This document shows, one piece after another, positions 1 to 5,810 of a stretch of DNA of 7,669 nucleotides. The notes under the pieces are model-generated. The model saw nothing but the letters and a program-made list of their open reading frames with translations. It did not search any database and was not told where the DNA came from. The stretch's first letter is position 1; each line of letters starts with the position of its first letter. A program made the position numbers and the translations under genes. This DNA is from JACOUT01 sp964580865 (GTDB taxonomy: Bacteria > Myxococcota > UBA727 > VGSZ01), in the NCBI GenBank assembly GCA_964580865.1, contig CAZONM010000297.1:1-7669 (forward strand), in the 5' to 3' direction.

Positions 1-1
1 G

Positions 2-589
2 CGCCCGTGGCCGGGGCGCGCGCAGCTCATCGCCGCCTGCCAGGCCGCGCTCGGCGGCGCGCCCGCGCCCACCGCCATCGTGCTCGGCGCCAAGGGGCGC
101 TCGGGCAGCGGCGCGGTGGCGCTCTTGAGCGCGGTGGGCGCCACGGTGACGTCGTGGGACCTGGAGGAGACGCGCGCCGGCGGCCCCTTCGACGCCATCT
201 TGGCGCACGAGCTGTTCGTCAACGCGGTCTTGGTGATGGGCCCCATGCCGCCCTTCGTCACGCGCGCGCAGATCGTGAACGCGGGCCTGGCGCGCCGCCT
301 GGCGGTCATCGCCGACGTGAGCTGCGATCCCCACTCGCCCTACAACCCGGTGCCGCTCTACGACGACACCACCACCATGGACCACCCCACGGTGCGCGCC
401 ATCGGCGGCCGCGGCGACGTGGCGTCGCTCGACGTCGTCGCCATCGATCACCTGCCGAGCCTGTTGCCGCGCGAGTCGAGCGAGGACTTCGCCGAGCAGC
501 TCTTGCCGCACCTCCTCGAGCTCGCGCACGGCTCCGCCGTGTGGCGCGGCGCCGAGCAGGTGTACCGCAGCGCGCTCGCCCGCCTCTGA
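2..589 (+). CDS. Saccharopine dehydrogenase (NAD+, L-lysine-forming), LYS1-like, 5'-truncated by the window edge
   Basis: This is the C-terminal part of an enzyme of the LYS1 family, which interconverts saccharopine with L-lysine and 2-oxoglutarate using NAD, in the cytoplasm. The frame is open from base 2, so the start and the N-terminal half (which carries the family's catalytic Lys/His) lie upstream. What is visible is the Rossmann glycine motif LGAKGRSGSG (about bases 86-115), then WDLEETRAGGPF, the segment FVNAVLVMGPMPPFVTRAQI, then the family hallmarks ADVSCDPHSPYNPVPLYDD and IDHLPSLLPRESSEDF. These closely follow the yeast Lys1 C-terminus as I recall it. The inner ATG at base 80 falls inside the dinucleotide-binding fold and is not the real start. 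The stop is TGA at 587-589, and the LYS9-like gene follows after 16 bases, which indicates an operon. Identification is strong. Whether the enzyme works toward lysine synthesis or breakdown cannot be told from the sequence. Confidence 0.9.
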   Translation, partial: RPWPGRAQLIAACQAALGGAPAPTAIVLGAKGRSGSGAVALLSAVGATVTSWDLEETRAGGPFDAILAHELFVNAVLVMGPMPPFVTRAQIVNAGLARRLAVIADVSCDPHSPYNPVPLYDDTTTMDHPTVRAIGGRGDVASLDVVAIDHLPSLLPRESSEDFAEQLLPHLLELAHGSAVWRGAEQVYRSALARL

Positions 590-596
590 CATCCAC

Positions 597-605
597 GAGG
601 GAGAC
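597..605 (+). promoter_or_regulatory. Ribosome binding site of the saccharopine reductase gene
   Basis: The purine-rich stretch GAGGGAGAC ends directly before the ATG at 606, with GAGG placed 5 bases upstream of the start codon. It fits a Shine-Dalgarno sequence and supports that start over the in-frame alternatives. It fills most of the 16-base gap after the upstream stop codon, consistent with co-transcription and coupled translation. Confidence 0.6.
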
Positions 606-1760
606 ATGACCACCACCGCACGCGTCCACTGGCTCGGCGCCGGCCTCTCGTCGGGCCCCGGCATCCGCCGCCTCGCCACCCAAGGGCTGCCGCTCACCCT
701 GTGGAACCGCACCGTCGACAAGGCGCGCCAGGTGCTCGCCGGCGTCGTCACCAGCGCCGACGTGCGCGCCTACGAAATCCCCGCGCTCACGGGCGCGCTC
801 AAGAGGGACGACATCGTGGTGTCGATGCTGCCGGCGCCCATGCACCCCGAGATCGCGCGCGTGTGCTTGGACGCGGGCGCGCACCTCGTCACCACGAGCT
901 ACATCTCCGACGCCATGCGCGCCCTCGACGGCGAGGCCAAGGACAAGGGCCTGCGCCTGGTCAACGAGTGCGGCCTCGACCCCGGGCTCGATCACATGCT
1001 GGCGCACAAGCTGGTCGCCGAGTACCGCGCGAGCGCGGGCTTCGCGCCGACGAACCGCCTGAGCTTCCGCTCCTACTGCGGCGGCTTCCCCAAGATCCCG
1101 AACGCGTTCCGCTACAAGTTCTCGTGGTCGCCGCTCGGCGTCTTGCGCGCGCTGCGCTCGCCGGCGCGCGCGCTCATGGGCGGCGCCGTGCGCGAGGTGC
1201 CGCGCGTGTGGGAGGCCATCGAGCGCTTCCGCGTCGACGGGCCCGGTGGCGCCGAGAGCTTCGAGGCGTACCCGAACCGCGACTCCATGCCCTACGTCGA
1301 CGAGTACGGCTTCGACCACGCGTGGCCCCTCGAGACGTTCGTGCGCGGCACGCTGCGCCTCGCCGGCTGGTCGGCGGCGTGGCAGGACATCTTCGCCAAG
1401 GTGGGCGCCCTCAGCGACGTCGAGCTGGCGGCGCTCGCCGACGAGCTGTGGCGCGCGCACCAGTACGCGCCGGGCGAGCCCGATCGCGTGGTGCTCTACG
1501 TGGGCCTGCGCGCCACCAGCACCAGCGGCGCCGTGGTGTTCGATCGCGCGAGCGTGATGGACGAGGCGGGCAGCGCCACGGAGAGCGCCATGGGCGCGCT
1601 CGTGAGCTTGCCCGCGACCTTCGCCGTCGACGACGTGCGCGCCGGGCGCGTGCGCGCAGGTGTGCACGGGGCGCCGAGCGACGCGGGGACGATCGCGCGG
1701 TGGTTCGGGGCGCTGGCGGAGGGGGGCATGCGCGTGCGTGAGGTGGGGGCGGGTGCGTGA
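606..1760 (+). CDS. Saccharopine reductase / saccharopine dehydrogenase (NADP+, L-glutamate-forming), LYS9-like
   Basis: A 384-residue cytoplasmic oxidoreductase that interconverts saccharopine with glutamate and 2-aminoadipate semialdehyde. The N-terminal Rossmann region has a GAG turn (residues 11-13). Next come SMLPAPMHPEIA (73-84), HLVTTSYISDAM (93-104), NECGLDPGLDHMLA (120-133), SYCGGFPKIPNAF (156-168) and YKFSWSPLGVLRAL (170-183), which are the strongest markers of the saccharopine dehydrogenase catalytic domain. At 384 residues it is shorter than the fungal enzyme (about 440-450), the missing part being in the poorly conserved C-terminal half. The ATG at 606 is chosen because a good Shine-Dalgarno precedes it and the Rossmann motif starts within 10 residues. 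With the LYS1-like gene just upstream it makes a two-gene version of the bifunctional LKR/SDH of plants and animals. From about base 1650 the codons become unusually G-ending, and the stop codon lies within a G-tract repeat. Confidence 0.9.
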   Translation: MTTTARVHWLGAGLSSGPGIRRLATQGLPLTLWNRTVDKARQVLAGVVTSADVRAYEIPALTGALKRDDIVVSMLPAPMHPEIARVCLDAGAHLVTTSYISDAMRALDGEAKDKGLRLVNECGLDPGLDHMLAHKLVAEYRASAGFAPTNRLSFRSYCGGFPKIPNAFRYKFSWSPLGVLRALRSPARALMGGAVREVPRVWEAIERFRVDGPGGAESFEAYPNRDSMPYVDEYGFDHAWPLETFVRGTLRLAGWSAAWQDIFAKVGALSDVELAALADELWRAHQYAPGEPDRVVLYVGLRATSTSGAVVFDRASVMDEAGSATESAMGALVSLPATFAVDDVRAGRVRAGVHGAPSDAGTIARWFGALAEGGMRVREVGAGA

Positions 1761-1766
1761 GGGGGG
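1757..1766 (+). repeat. Left arm of a 10-bp inverted repeat (GTGAGGGGGG) flanking the HEPN-like ORF
   Basis: GTGAGGGGGG includes the TGA stop of the saccharopine reductase gene. Its exact reverse complement CCCCCCTCAC is at 2524-2533. The 22-23 bases around each arm are also alike: on the left, G5, C, G3, TGC, then the arm; on the right in reverse complement, G5, TGAC, G4, then the arm. The two arms enclose the low-GC ORF and little else. Low complexity in a GC-rich genome makes chance a serious alternative. Confidence 0.4.
1759..1766 (+). promoter_or_regulatory. Shine-Dalgarno-like G-tract deciding the start of the HEPN-like ORF
   Basis: GAGGGGGG lies 6 bases upstream of ATG 1773 and is the best ribosome binding site among the possible starts. 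A TTG at 1767 is in frame but touches the tract, so it has no spacing. An ATG at 1800 has its own weaker GGGGA at 1791-1795. The site starts inside the stop codon of the preceding gene, so translation of the two could be coupled. Confidence 0.45.
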
Positions 1767-1772
1767 TTGCAT

Positions 1773-2495
1773 ATGGCATCAAACGACGTCGGGGAATCGA
1801 TGGGCACGAAGGAACAGGCGCTCGATCGCTTCCTCGACGAACGGGTCGAGGGGTACCTCTTCAAGGACCTCGAGACGATGAGGACGGCGGCTCCGCTGGA
1901 ACGGACCGGCCCTGGTCACGTCGGCTACCCCATGGTCATGGGCTGCATAGCCGGCATCGAGCTGCTCGGCCTGATCGCGCGGCCGGCCCCCGCGCCGCTC
2001 AAGAACAGACCTTCGGACCGGCGCGCCTTCGGAGACCTCGACAACTTCGAGCGCTTTTGGATCGAGTACCTCTACGTCGACGACGACAAGCGCGCTGCGC
2101 TATCACGACCGATCTACAAGCTCGTTCGCCACGGGCTCGTGCACAACTTTACGACGAAGGAGATCGTGATCGTGCACAAGTCCACGGTGCACCACCTCAC
2201 CAGGGACGGGGGAAGCCTTGTGGTTGGCGCGGCGGAGCTCTTCGCGGACTTGAAGCGCGCCTACGAGACGCGGTTCAAGCCTGTGGCCACTGGCTCAGTG
2301 ACGTCTGAATCGACGTCGCGAGCTCAGATGGCCGAGCGCCTCGATGAGCTTCTCATCGACAACGCGCTCGAGGCGACGGAGCACGCGTCAGCGATCGCCG
2401 AACTTCCCGCGTACCCTGTCGCGGCCCCTGGTCTCATGTCGCCGCTGTCGAGCGCTGGCTCGCCGGCGTTCACGACGGGAGCGCGCTCCAACTAG
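1773..2495 (+). CDS. HEPN-like protein of unknown function (orphan, probably acquired)
   Basis: A 240-residue soluble protein with no signal peptide or membrane segment. I do not recognise a named family, but the central part looks like HEPN-fold proteins. A hydrophobic helix MGCIAGIELLGLIA (56-69) is followed by an FERFWIEYL helix (92-100), then PIYKLVRHGLVHNF (113-126). That segment carries the R-H-x3-H arrangement (R119, H120, H124) that forms the RNase active site in active HEPN proteins; Rx4-6H with a polar residue after Arg is the published pattern. Residues 183-211 form a probable Ala/Glu-rich helix, and the tail is Pro/Ser-rich and probably disordered. No nucleotidyltransferase (MNT) or other toxin-antitoxin partner is adjacent. 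Sampled lines give about 63% GC against about 67-82% in the neighbours, and T-ending codons are more common, suggesting horizontal origin. An alternative start is ATG 1800. RNase activity is inferred only from the motif. Confidence 0.65.
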   Translation: MASNDVGESMGTKEQALDRFLDERVEGYLFKDLETMRTAAPLERTGPGHVGYPMVMGCIAGIELLGLIARPAPAPLKNRPSDRRAFGDLDNFERFWIEYLYVDDDKRAALSRPIYKLVRHGLVHNFTTKEIVIVHKSTVHHLTRDGGSLVVGAAELFADLKRAYETRFKPVATGSVTSESTSRAQMAERLDELLIDNALEATEHASAIAELPAYPVAAPGLMSPLSSAGSPAFTTGARSN

Positions 2496-2523
2496 GCTCT
2501 TCCCTCGAGTTCCGCTGCCGGCG

Positions 2524-2533
2524 CCCCCCTCAC
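2524..2533 (-). repeat. Right arm of the 10-bp inverted repeat
   Basis: CCCCCCTCAC is the exact reverse complement of bases 1757-1766. It lies 29 bases after the TAG stop of the HEPN-like ORF. It is also the first of four C-tracts forming the G-quadruplex-prone segment that continues to 2563. Confidence 0.4.
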
Positions 2534-2563
2534 CCCCGTCACCCCCGCCGCCGCCAAACCCCC
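2524..2563 (-). other. G-quadruplex-prone tract on the minus strand (C-tracts on the plus strand)
   Basis: On the + strand the C-runs are 2524-2529 (C6), 2533-2537 (C5), 2542-2546 (C5) and 2559-2563 (C5). The minus strand therefore has four G-runs of five or more, separated by loops of 12, 4 and 3 bases. The short loops and long runs are favourable for an intramolecular quadruplex; only the 12-base loop exceeds the usual seven-base limit. For + strand transcription the G-rich strand is the template, so a fold could pause RNA polymerase between the HEPN-like ORF and argC. No rho-independent terminator with a U-tract is visible here. Confidence 0.5.
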
Positions 2564-2715
2564 GCCGCCGCGCCGAGCGCGAGCACCGGCACGAGATTCA
2601 ACGTGACCACCAGGAGCGCCAACAGCACCGTGCGCTCCGAGCCCACGCCGCCGGTCGCGAGCACGGCCGCGCCGTAGCCGGCGCCGCAGGCCCTTGGTGG
2701 CGCGCCGGCACCTTG
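2539..2715 (-). pseudogene. Possible 3' remnant of a minus-strand membrane protein gene
   Basis: Read on the minus strand, the frame from 2715 to the TGA at 2541-2539 gives 58 codons after an in-frame TAG (2718-2716). It has no convincing start; the first plausible one is GTG at 2664, giving 41 residues. The product contains a hydrophobic stretch TVLLALLVVTLNLVPVLALG followed by AAAGVWRRRG and stop, a typical last transmembrane helix with a positively charged tail. A Gly/Ala-rich segment, GAGYGAAVLATGG, precedes it. This could be the tail of a gene decayed when argC came to lie next to it, a small single-helix protein, or chance in GC-rich DNA. The helix-plus-arginine ending is what favours a real origin. 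The 234-base stretch 2496-2729 holds only this and the C-tract cluster. Confidence 0.3.
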
Positions 2716-2729
2716 CTAGTCGAAGCCCC

Positions 2730-3791
2730 ATGACGACGAAGACCAAGGTCTCCATCATCGGCGGCGCGGGCTACGGCGCGGCCGAGATCTTGCGCCACCT
2801 GGTGGTGCGCGACGACGTGCAGCTTCTGCGCGTCTCCTCCAAGGACCACATCGGCAAGTCCTTGGGCGACGTGCACAAGACGCTGGCCGGCTACACGGCG
2901 CTCAAGCTCGAGGACGTGCCCCCCAAGGAGGCCGCCGCCGGCGCCGACGTGGTGTTCCTCGGCATGCCGCACAAGGTGACGGCCAAGGTGGCCATGGAGC
3001 TCTTCGAGCTGCCCTGCAAGATCATCGATCTCTCGGGCGACTTCCGCTTGCGGTCCCTCGTCGACTACGAGCGCGACTACGCCCCCGGCCACCCGTGCCC
3101 CGAGCGCCTGGGCACCTTCGTCTACGGCATGCCCGAGCTGTTTCGCGAGCAGATCAAGGCCGCGCGCTACGTGGCCTCGCCCGGCTGCTTCGCCACCTGC
3201 GTCGCCATGGGGCTGTTGCCGCTGGCCTCGGCGGGGCTCTTGAAGGGCGTCACCGTGCGCACCGTGGCCATGACGGGCTCGTCGGGGTCGGGGCAGAACC
3301 CGCAAGAGGGCACGCACCACCCCATCCGCCACAACAACCTCAAGGCCTACAAGGTGCTGAGCCACCAGCACCGCAGCGAGATCTTGCAGACGCTCGGCTC
3401 GGCCGGCGCCGAGCAGGTCGCGCTCGACCTGGTGCCCGTCTCGGCGCCGTTGTCGCGCGGCATCCTCGCCGTCTCGCAGCTCGATCTGCCCGCGGGCCAC
3501 ACGCGCGACACGGTGCATGCGCTGTTCGCCAAGCGCTTTTCGGGCGAGCGCCTGGTGCGCGTGCTGCCCTTGGGCCAGGTGCCCGAGGTGGTGAGCGTGG
3601 CGGGCACGGCGCGCGTGGAGCTCGGCGTCGAGACCCGCGTCGACGAGGCCACGGGCCAGCGCTCGCTGTGCGTCTTGAGCGCCATCGACAACCTCATCAA
3701 GGGCGGCGCGGGCCAGGCGGTGCAGAGCTTCAACCTGATGACGGGCGGCGACGAGTACCGCGGCCTCGACGTGCCGGGGCTGTGGCCATGA
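2730..3791 (+). CDS. argC: N-acetyl-gamma-glutamyl-phosphate reductase
   Basis: A 353-residue cytoplasmic NADP-dependent reductase, the third step of arginine synthesis, which converts N-acylglutamyl-5-phosphate to the semialdehyde. Visible motifs are the N-terminal Rossmann loop GGAGYGAAE (11-19; most family members have GYTGAE, so here T-G is replaced by G-A), VVFLGMPH (74-81), DLSGDFRL (100-107), the catalytic-cysteine motif SPGCFAT (C153), TGSSGSGQNPQEG (182-194), the catalytic-histidine region HQHRSEI (212-218), and SRGILAVSQLDL. The PGCFAT and HHPIRHNN features recall the branch found in Bacteroidetes, some of which use succinylated substrates, so the acyl group is uncertain. ATG 2730 is chosen because the Rossmann strand follows at once; an in-frame GTG at 2694 would add 12 unrelated residues. 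No clear Shine-Dalgarno is visible. The stop overlaps the argB start by 4 bases (ATGA). The homologue LysY of the LysW pathway is an alternative, but no lysW is seen. Confidence 0.92.
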   Translation: MTTKTKVSIIGGAGYGAAEILRHLVVRDDVQLLRVSSKDHIGKSLGDVHKTLAGYTALKLEDVPPKEAAAGADVVFLGMPHKVTAKVAMELFELPCKIIDLSGDFRLRSLVDYERDYAPGHPCPERLGTFVYGMPELFREQIKAARYVASPGCFATCVAMGLLPLASAGLLKGVTVRTVAMTGSSGSGQNPQEGTHHPIRHNNLKAYKVLSHQHRSEILQTLGSAGAEQVALDLVPVSAPLSRGILAVSQLDLPAGHTRDTVHALFAKRFSGERLVRVLPLGQVPEVVSVAGTARVELGVETRVDEATGQRSLCVLSAIDNLIKGGAGQAVQSFNLMTGGDEYRGLDVPGLWP

Positions 3792-4621
3792 GCAAGCGGC
3801 GGCGCCTGGCGGTGGTGAAGGTCGGCGGCGACGTGGTGCAGAGCGCCGCACAGCTTCGCGGCCTCGGCGCCAACATCAAGGAGCTGGTCGACGACGACTG
3901 GGACGTCATCGTGCTGCACGGCGGTGGCCCGCAGACCACGGCGCTGCAAGAGCGGCTCGGCATGAAGGCGGTCAAGATCGGCGGCCGGCGGGTCACCTCC
4001 AAGGACGACCTCGTCGTCGTCACCCAGGCCGTGTGCGGCGAGGTCAACGTGGCGCTCACCTGCGCCTTGCTCGGCGCCGGCGTGCGCGGCTTCGGCTGCC
4101 ACGGCGCGTCGGGCGGGCTCATCGAGGCCGACAAGCGCCCGCCCACGGTGGTGCCGAGCCACGGCCCCGACCCCGTCGACTTCGGCGAGGTCGGCGACGT
4201 GCTCACCGTCGATGAGGTGCTGTTGCGCGGGCTCCTGCACCTCGGCGTGGTGCCCGTCATCGCCACGCTCGGGGTGTCGTCGCTCGAGGGGCGCGCGTTC
4301 AACATCAACGCCGACACGGTGGCCGTCGAGATCGCGCGCACGTTGCAGGCCGAGCTCTTGCTCCTGGTCACCGCCGTGGGCGGCGTCTTCACCACGCTCG
4401 GCGACGCGAGCACGCGCATCGGCACGCTCACGGCCGCGCGCGCGCGCGCGCTCATCACGGAGGGCGTCATCGCCGGCGGCATGATCCCCAAGGTGGAAGA
4501 GGCGCTCACGCTGCTCGACGCCGGCGTGGGTGCGGTGGCCATCCTCGACGCCGCCGCCGCGCATGCCTTCGCCTCGGCGGCGCGCGGCGACGGCGCCCTC
4601 GGCACGCGCCTCACGCCGTGA
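3788..4621 (+). CDS. argB: Acetylglutamate kinase (N-acylglutamate kinase)
   Basis: A 277-residue amino-acid kinase that phosphorylates the side-chain carboxylate of N-acylglutamate, the second step of arginine synthesis. The key residues are present: VVKVGG with the phosphate-binding Lys (K11), HGGGPQ (44-49), GRRVT (66-70) whose Arg binds the substrate carboxylate in the family, FNINADT with the organising Asp (D176), and GGMIPKVEEAL with the second catalytic Lys (K235). Length is normal. Three usually conserved sites differ: SGxDG is HGASG (105-109), TDVxGV is TAVGGV (195-200), and the DGR near the C-terminus is DAA (254-256). The N-terminal arginine-inhibition helix of hexameric kinases is absent, as the protein begins almost at the first strand. 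Translation is coupled to argC through the ATGA overlap. A (CG)8 run at 4435-4450 encodes an Ala/Arg stretch. A LysZ role is possible but less likely without lysW. Confidence 0.9.
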   Translation: MSKRRRLAVVKVGGDVVQSAAQLRGLGANIKELVDDDWDVIVLHGGGPQTTALQERLGMKAVKIGGRRVTSKDDLVVVTQAVCGEVNVALTCALLGAGVRGFGCHGASGGLIEADKRPPTVVPSHGPDPVDFGEVGDVLTVDEVLLRGLLHLGVVPVIATLGVSSLEGRAFNINADTVAVEIARTLQAELLLLVTAVGGVFTTLGDASTRIGTLTAARARALITEGVIAGGMIPKVEEALTLLDAGVGAVAILDAAAAHAFASAARGDGALGTRLTP

Positions 4622-4631
4622 GCGGGCAGGG

Positions 4632-4645
4632 GCGCGCGGGCGCGC
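4632..4645 (+). other. Short GC hairpin between argB and the Ntn-hydrolase gene
   Basis: GCGCG and CGCGC enclose a CGGG loop, giving a 5-bp all-GC stem that ends 19 bases before ATG 4665. There is no U-tract, so it is unlikely to be an intrinsic terminator. It could limit ribosome access to the next gene, for which no clear Shine-Dalgarno is visible. In such GC-rich DNA a stem this short may well be chance. Confidence 0.25.
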
Positions 4646-4664
4646 GGGATGCTATGGGCCCCCT

Positions 4665-5762
4665 ATGAGCCTGCGCGTCCTCGAGCTTCATGGCACCGAT
4701 CCCCGCCGCTGGGGCGAGCAACACGGCGAGTCCTTCCGCGACGACGTCCGGGCCATCGCCGACATCAGGATGGCGCTCACGCTCGGCCGCACCGACCTCG
4801 GCACGAAAGAGAACGTGCTGGCGCTGGCGCGCCACCACCTGCCCGTGCTCGAGCGCTTCGATCGCGCGCTCTTCGACGAGCTGTGCGGCATCGCGCGCGG
4901 CGCCGGCGTGTCGCCCGAGGCCATCGTCGTCGCCAACCACTACACCGACCTGCGCGACCTCACCAAGCGCGACCTGGATCGCCTGGAGGGCCGCGATCCC
5001 GGCGGGTGCACGGCGCTGTTCGTCGACGACGGGCGCCACCGAATCCTCGGTCAGACGTGGGACATGCACGGCTCGGCCGAGCCCTTCGCGCTGCTCATCC
5101 GCGTGCCCGGCCTGCCCGACGGCGCCACGCCCACGTCGACCAACGCGGCCGGCGTGCCCAAGCTCGGCAGCACCTTCGTCTTCTCCATCACCGGCTGCTT
5201 GGGCATGACGGGCCTGACGTCGTGGGGCACGGCGCTCACCATCAACAACCTGAACTCGCTCGACGCCACCGTGGGCGTGGTGTGGCCTGCCATGGTGCGC
5301 AAGCTGCTGCGCCAGCCGAACGCGCGCGCCATGCGCCGGCTCATCGACGAGTCGTCCATCGGCTCGGGCCGCCACTACATCCTGGCCGACGGCGTCGACG
5401 TGTTCGGCATCGAGACCTCGGGCACCAAGAAGAAGCTCGTACGCGAGGGCGGGCGCGCGCCGTACTTCCACACCAACCACTGCGTCGACGACGAGATGGC
5501 GGGCACCTGTCGCATCCTGCCCGGCAGCACCACGCTGCAGCGCTACCAGACCATGGAGGCGCTGGTGGCCCAAGGCGCGCCCGCCACCCGCGACGACGTG
5601 TTCAACGCGCTGCACGCCGTGGGGCTCCCGCAGAACGCCACCAACCCGCACGACGTGGCCACCTGCGGCGCGCTGGTGATGGACGTCGGCGCCCGCGACG
5701 CCAAGGCCTGCGTGGGCATCCCGGGCCCCGACGCCGACGCCATCGTCGTCGAGGCGCGCTGA
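4665..5762 (+). CDS. C45-family (acyl-CoA:6-aminopenicillanate acyltransferase-like) Ntn-hydrolase
   Basis: A 365-residue protein of the AAT/peptidase C45 group of N-terminal-nucleophile hydrolases. These are made as precursors and cleave themselves before a cysteine, which becomes the nucleophile. The features are an N-terminal RRWGEQHGESFRDDV block (14-28), a helical region with ELCGIARGAGVSPE (72-85), VANHYTDLRD, then DPGGCTALFVDD with the predicted nucleophile C115 after Gly-Gly. GQTWDMHGSAEPF, the ITGCLGMTGLTSWGTALTIN segment and PYFHTNHCVDD follow, all typical of the family. There is no signal peptide, so it should act in the cytoplasm. Family members transfer or remove acyl groups on amines and amides; the real substrate here is unknown. 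It starts 43 bases after argB, so co-transcription is plausible and a role on N-acyl amino acids is conceivable. ATG 4665 is the start that puts the conserved N-terminal block close to the beginning; an upstream in-frame ATG at 4530 lies inside argB. Confidence 0.82.
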   Translation: MSLRVLELHGTDPRRWGEQHGESFRDDVRAIADIRMALTLGRTDLGTKENVLALARHHLPVLERFDRALFDELCGIARGAGVSPEAIVVANHYTDLRDLTKRDLDRLEGRDPGGCTALFVDDGRHRILGQTWDMHGSAEPFALLIRVPGLPDGATPTSTNAAGVPKLGSTFVFSITGCLGMTGLTSWGTALTINNLNSLDATVGVVWPAMVRKLLRQPNARAMRRLIDESSIGSGRHYILADGVDVFGIETSGTKKKLVREGGRAPYFHTNHCVDDEMAGTCRILPGSTTLQRYQTMEALVAQGAPATRDDVFNALHAVGLPQNATNPHDVATCGALVMDVGARDAKACVGIPGPDADAIVVEAR

Positions 5763-5770
5763 CCGGGGCC

Positions 5771-5786
5771 CGCAAGCGGGCTTGCG
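5771..5786 (+). terminator. Possible transcription terminator hairpin after the Ntn-hydrolase gene
   Basis: CGCAAG, loop CGGG, CTTGCG forms a 6-bp stem starting 8 bases after the TGA stop. An overlapping alternative pairs CCCG with CGGG around CAAG (5769-5780). No T-tract follows, so this is at best a weak or factor-assisted terminator. It lies at a natural boundary between the arginine-type cluster and the lipoprotein gene. Confidence 0.35.
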
Positions 5787-5810
5787 TCCGCACGGGCGTC
5801 CGTGTAGGTG

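Noticed and set aside
306..1772. Long minus-strand open frame opposite the saccharopine genes
   Set aside because: Its product is a low-complexity Arg/Ala/His-rich string with no recognisable domain, while the + strand has clear conserved enzymes. It is a by-product of GC-rich codon positions.
2694..2729. Upstream GTG start for argC
   Set aside because: It would add 12 residues with no similarity to ArgC before the Rossmann strand; ATG 2730 gives the normal family start.
2598..3851. Long minus-strand open frame opposite argC
   Set aside because: It overlaps a certain argC gene and encodes Arg/Ala/His-rich sequence without family motifs.
4435..4450. (CG)8 alternating run as a Z-DNA or regulatory element
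   Set aside because: It lies within argB, encodes an Ala/Arg stretch in a helix, and is expected at this GC content.
2730..4621. LysW-type lysine synthesis pair (lysY/lysZ)
   Set aside because: No lysW, lysX or related gene is visible, and both products fit ArgC/ArgB; kept only as an alternative because the saccharopine genes are nearby.
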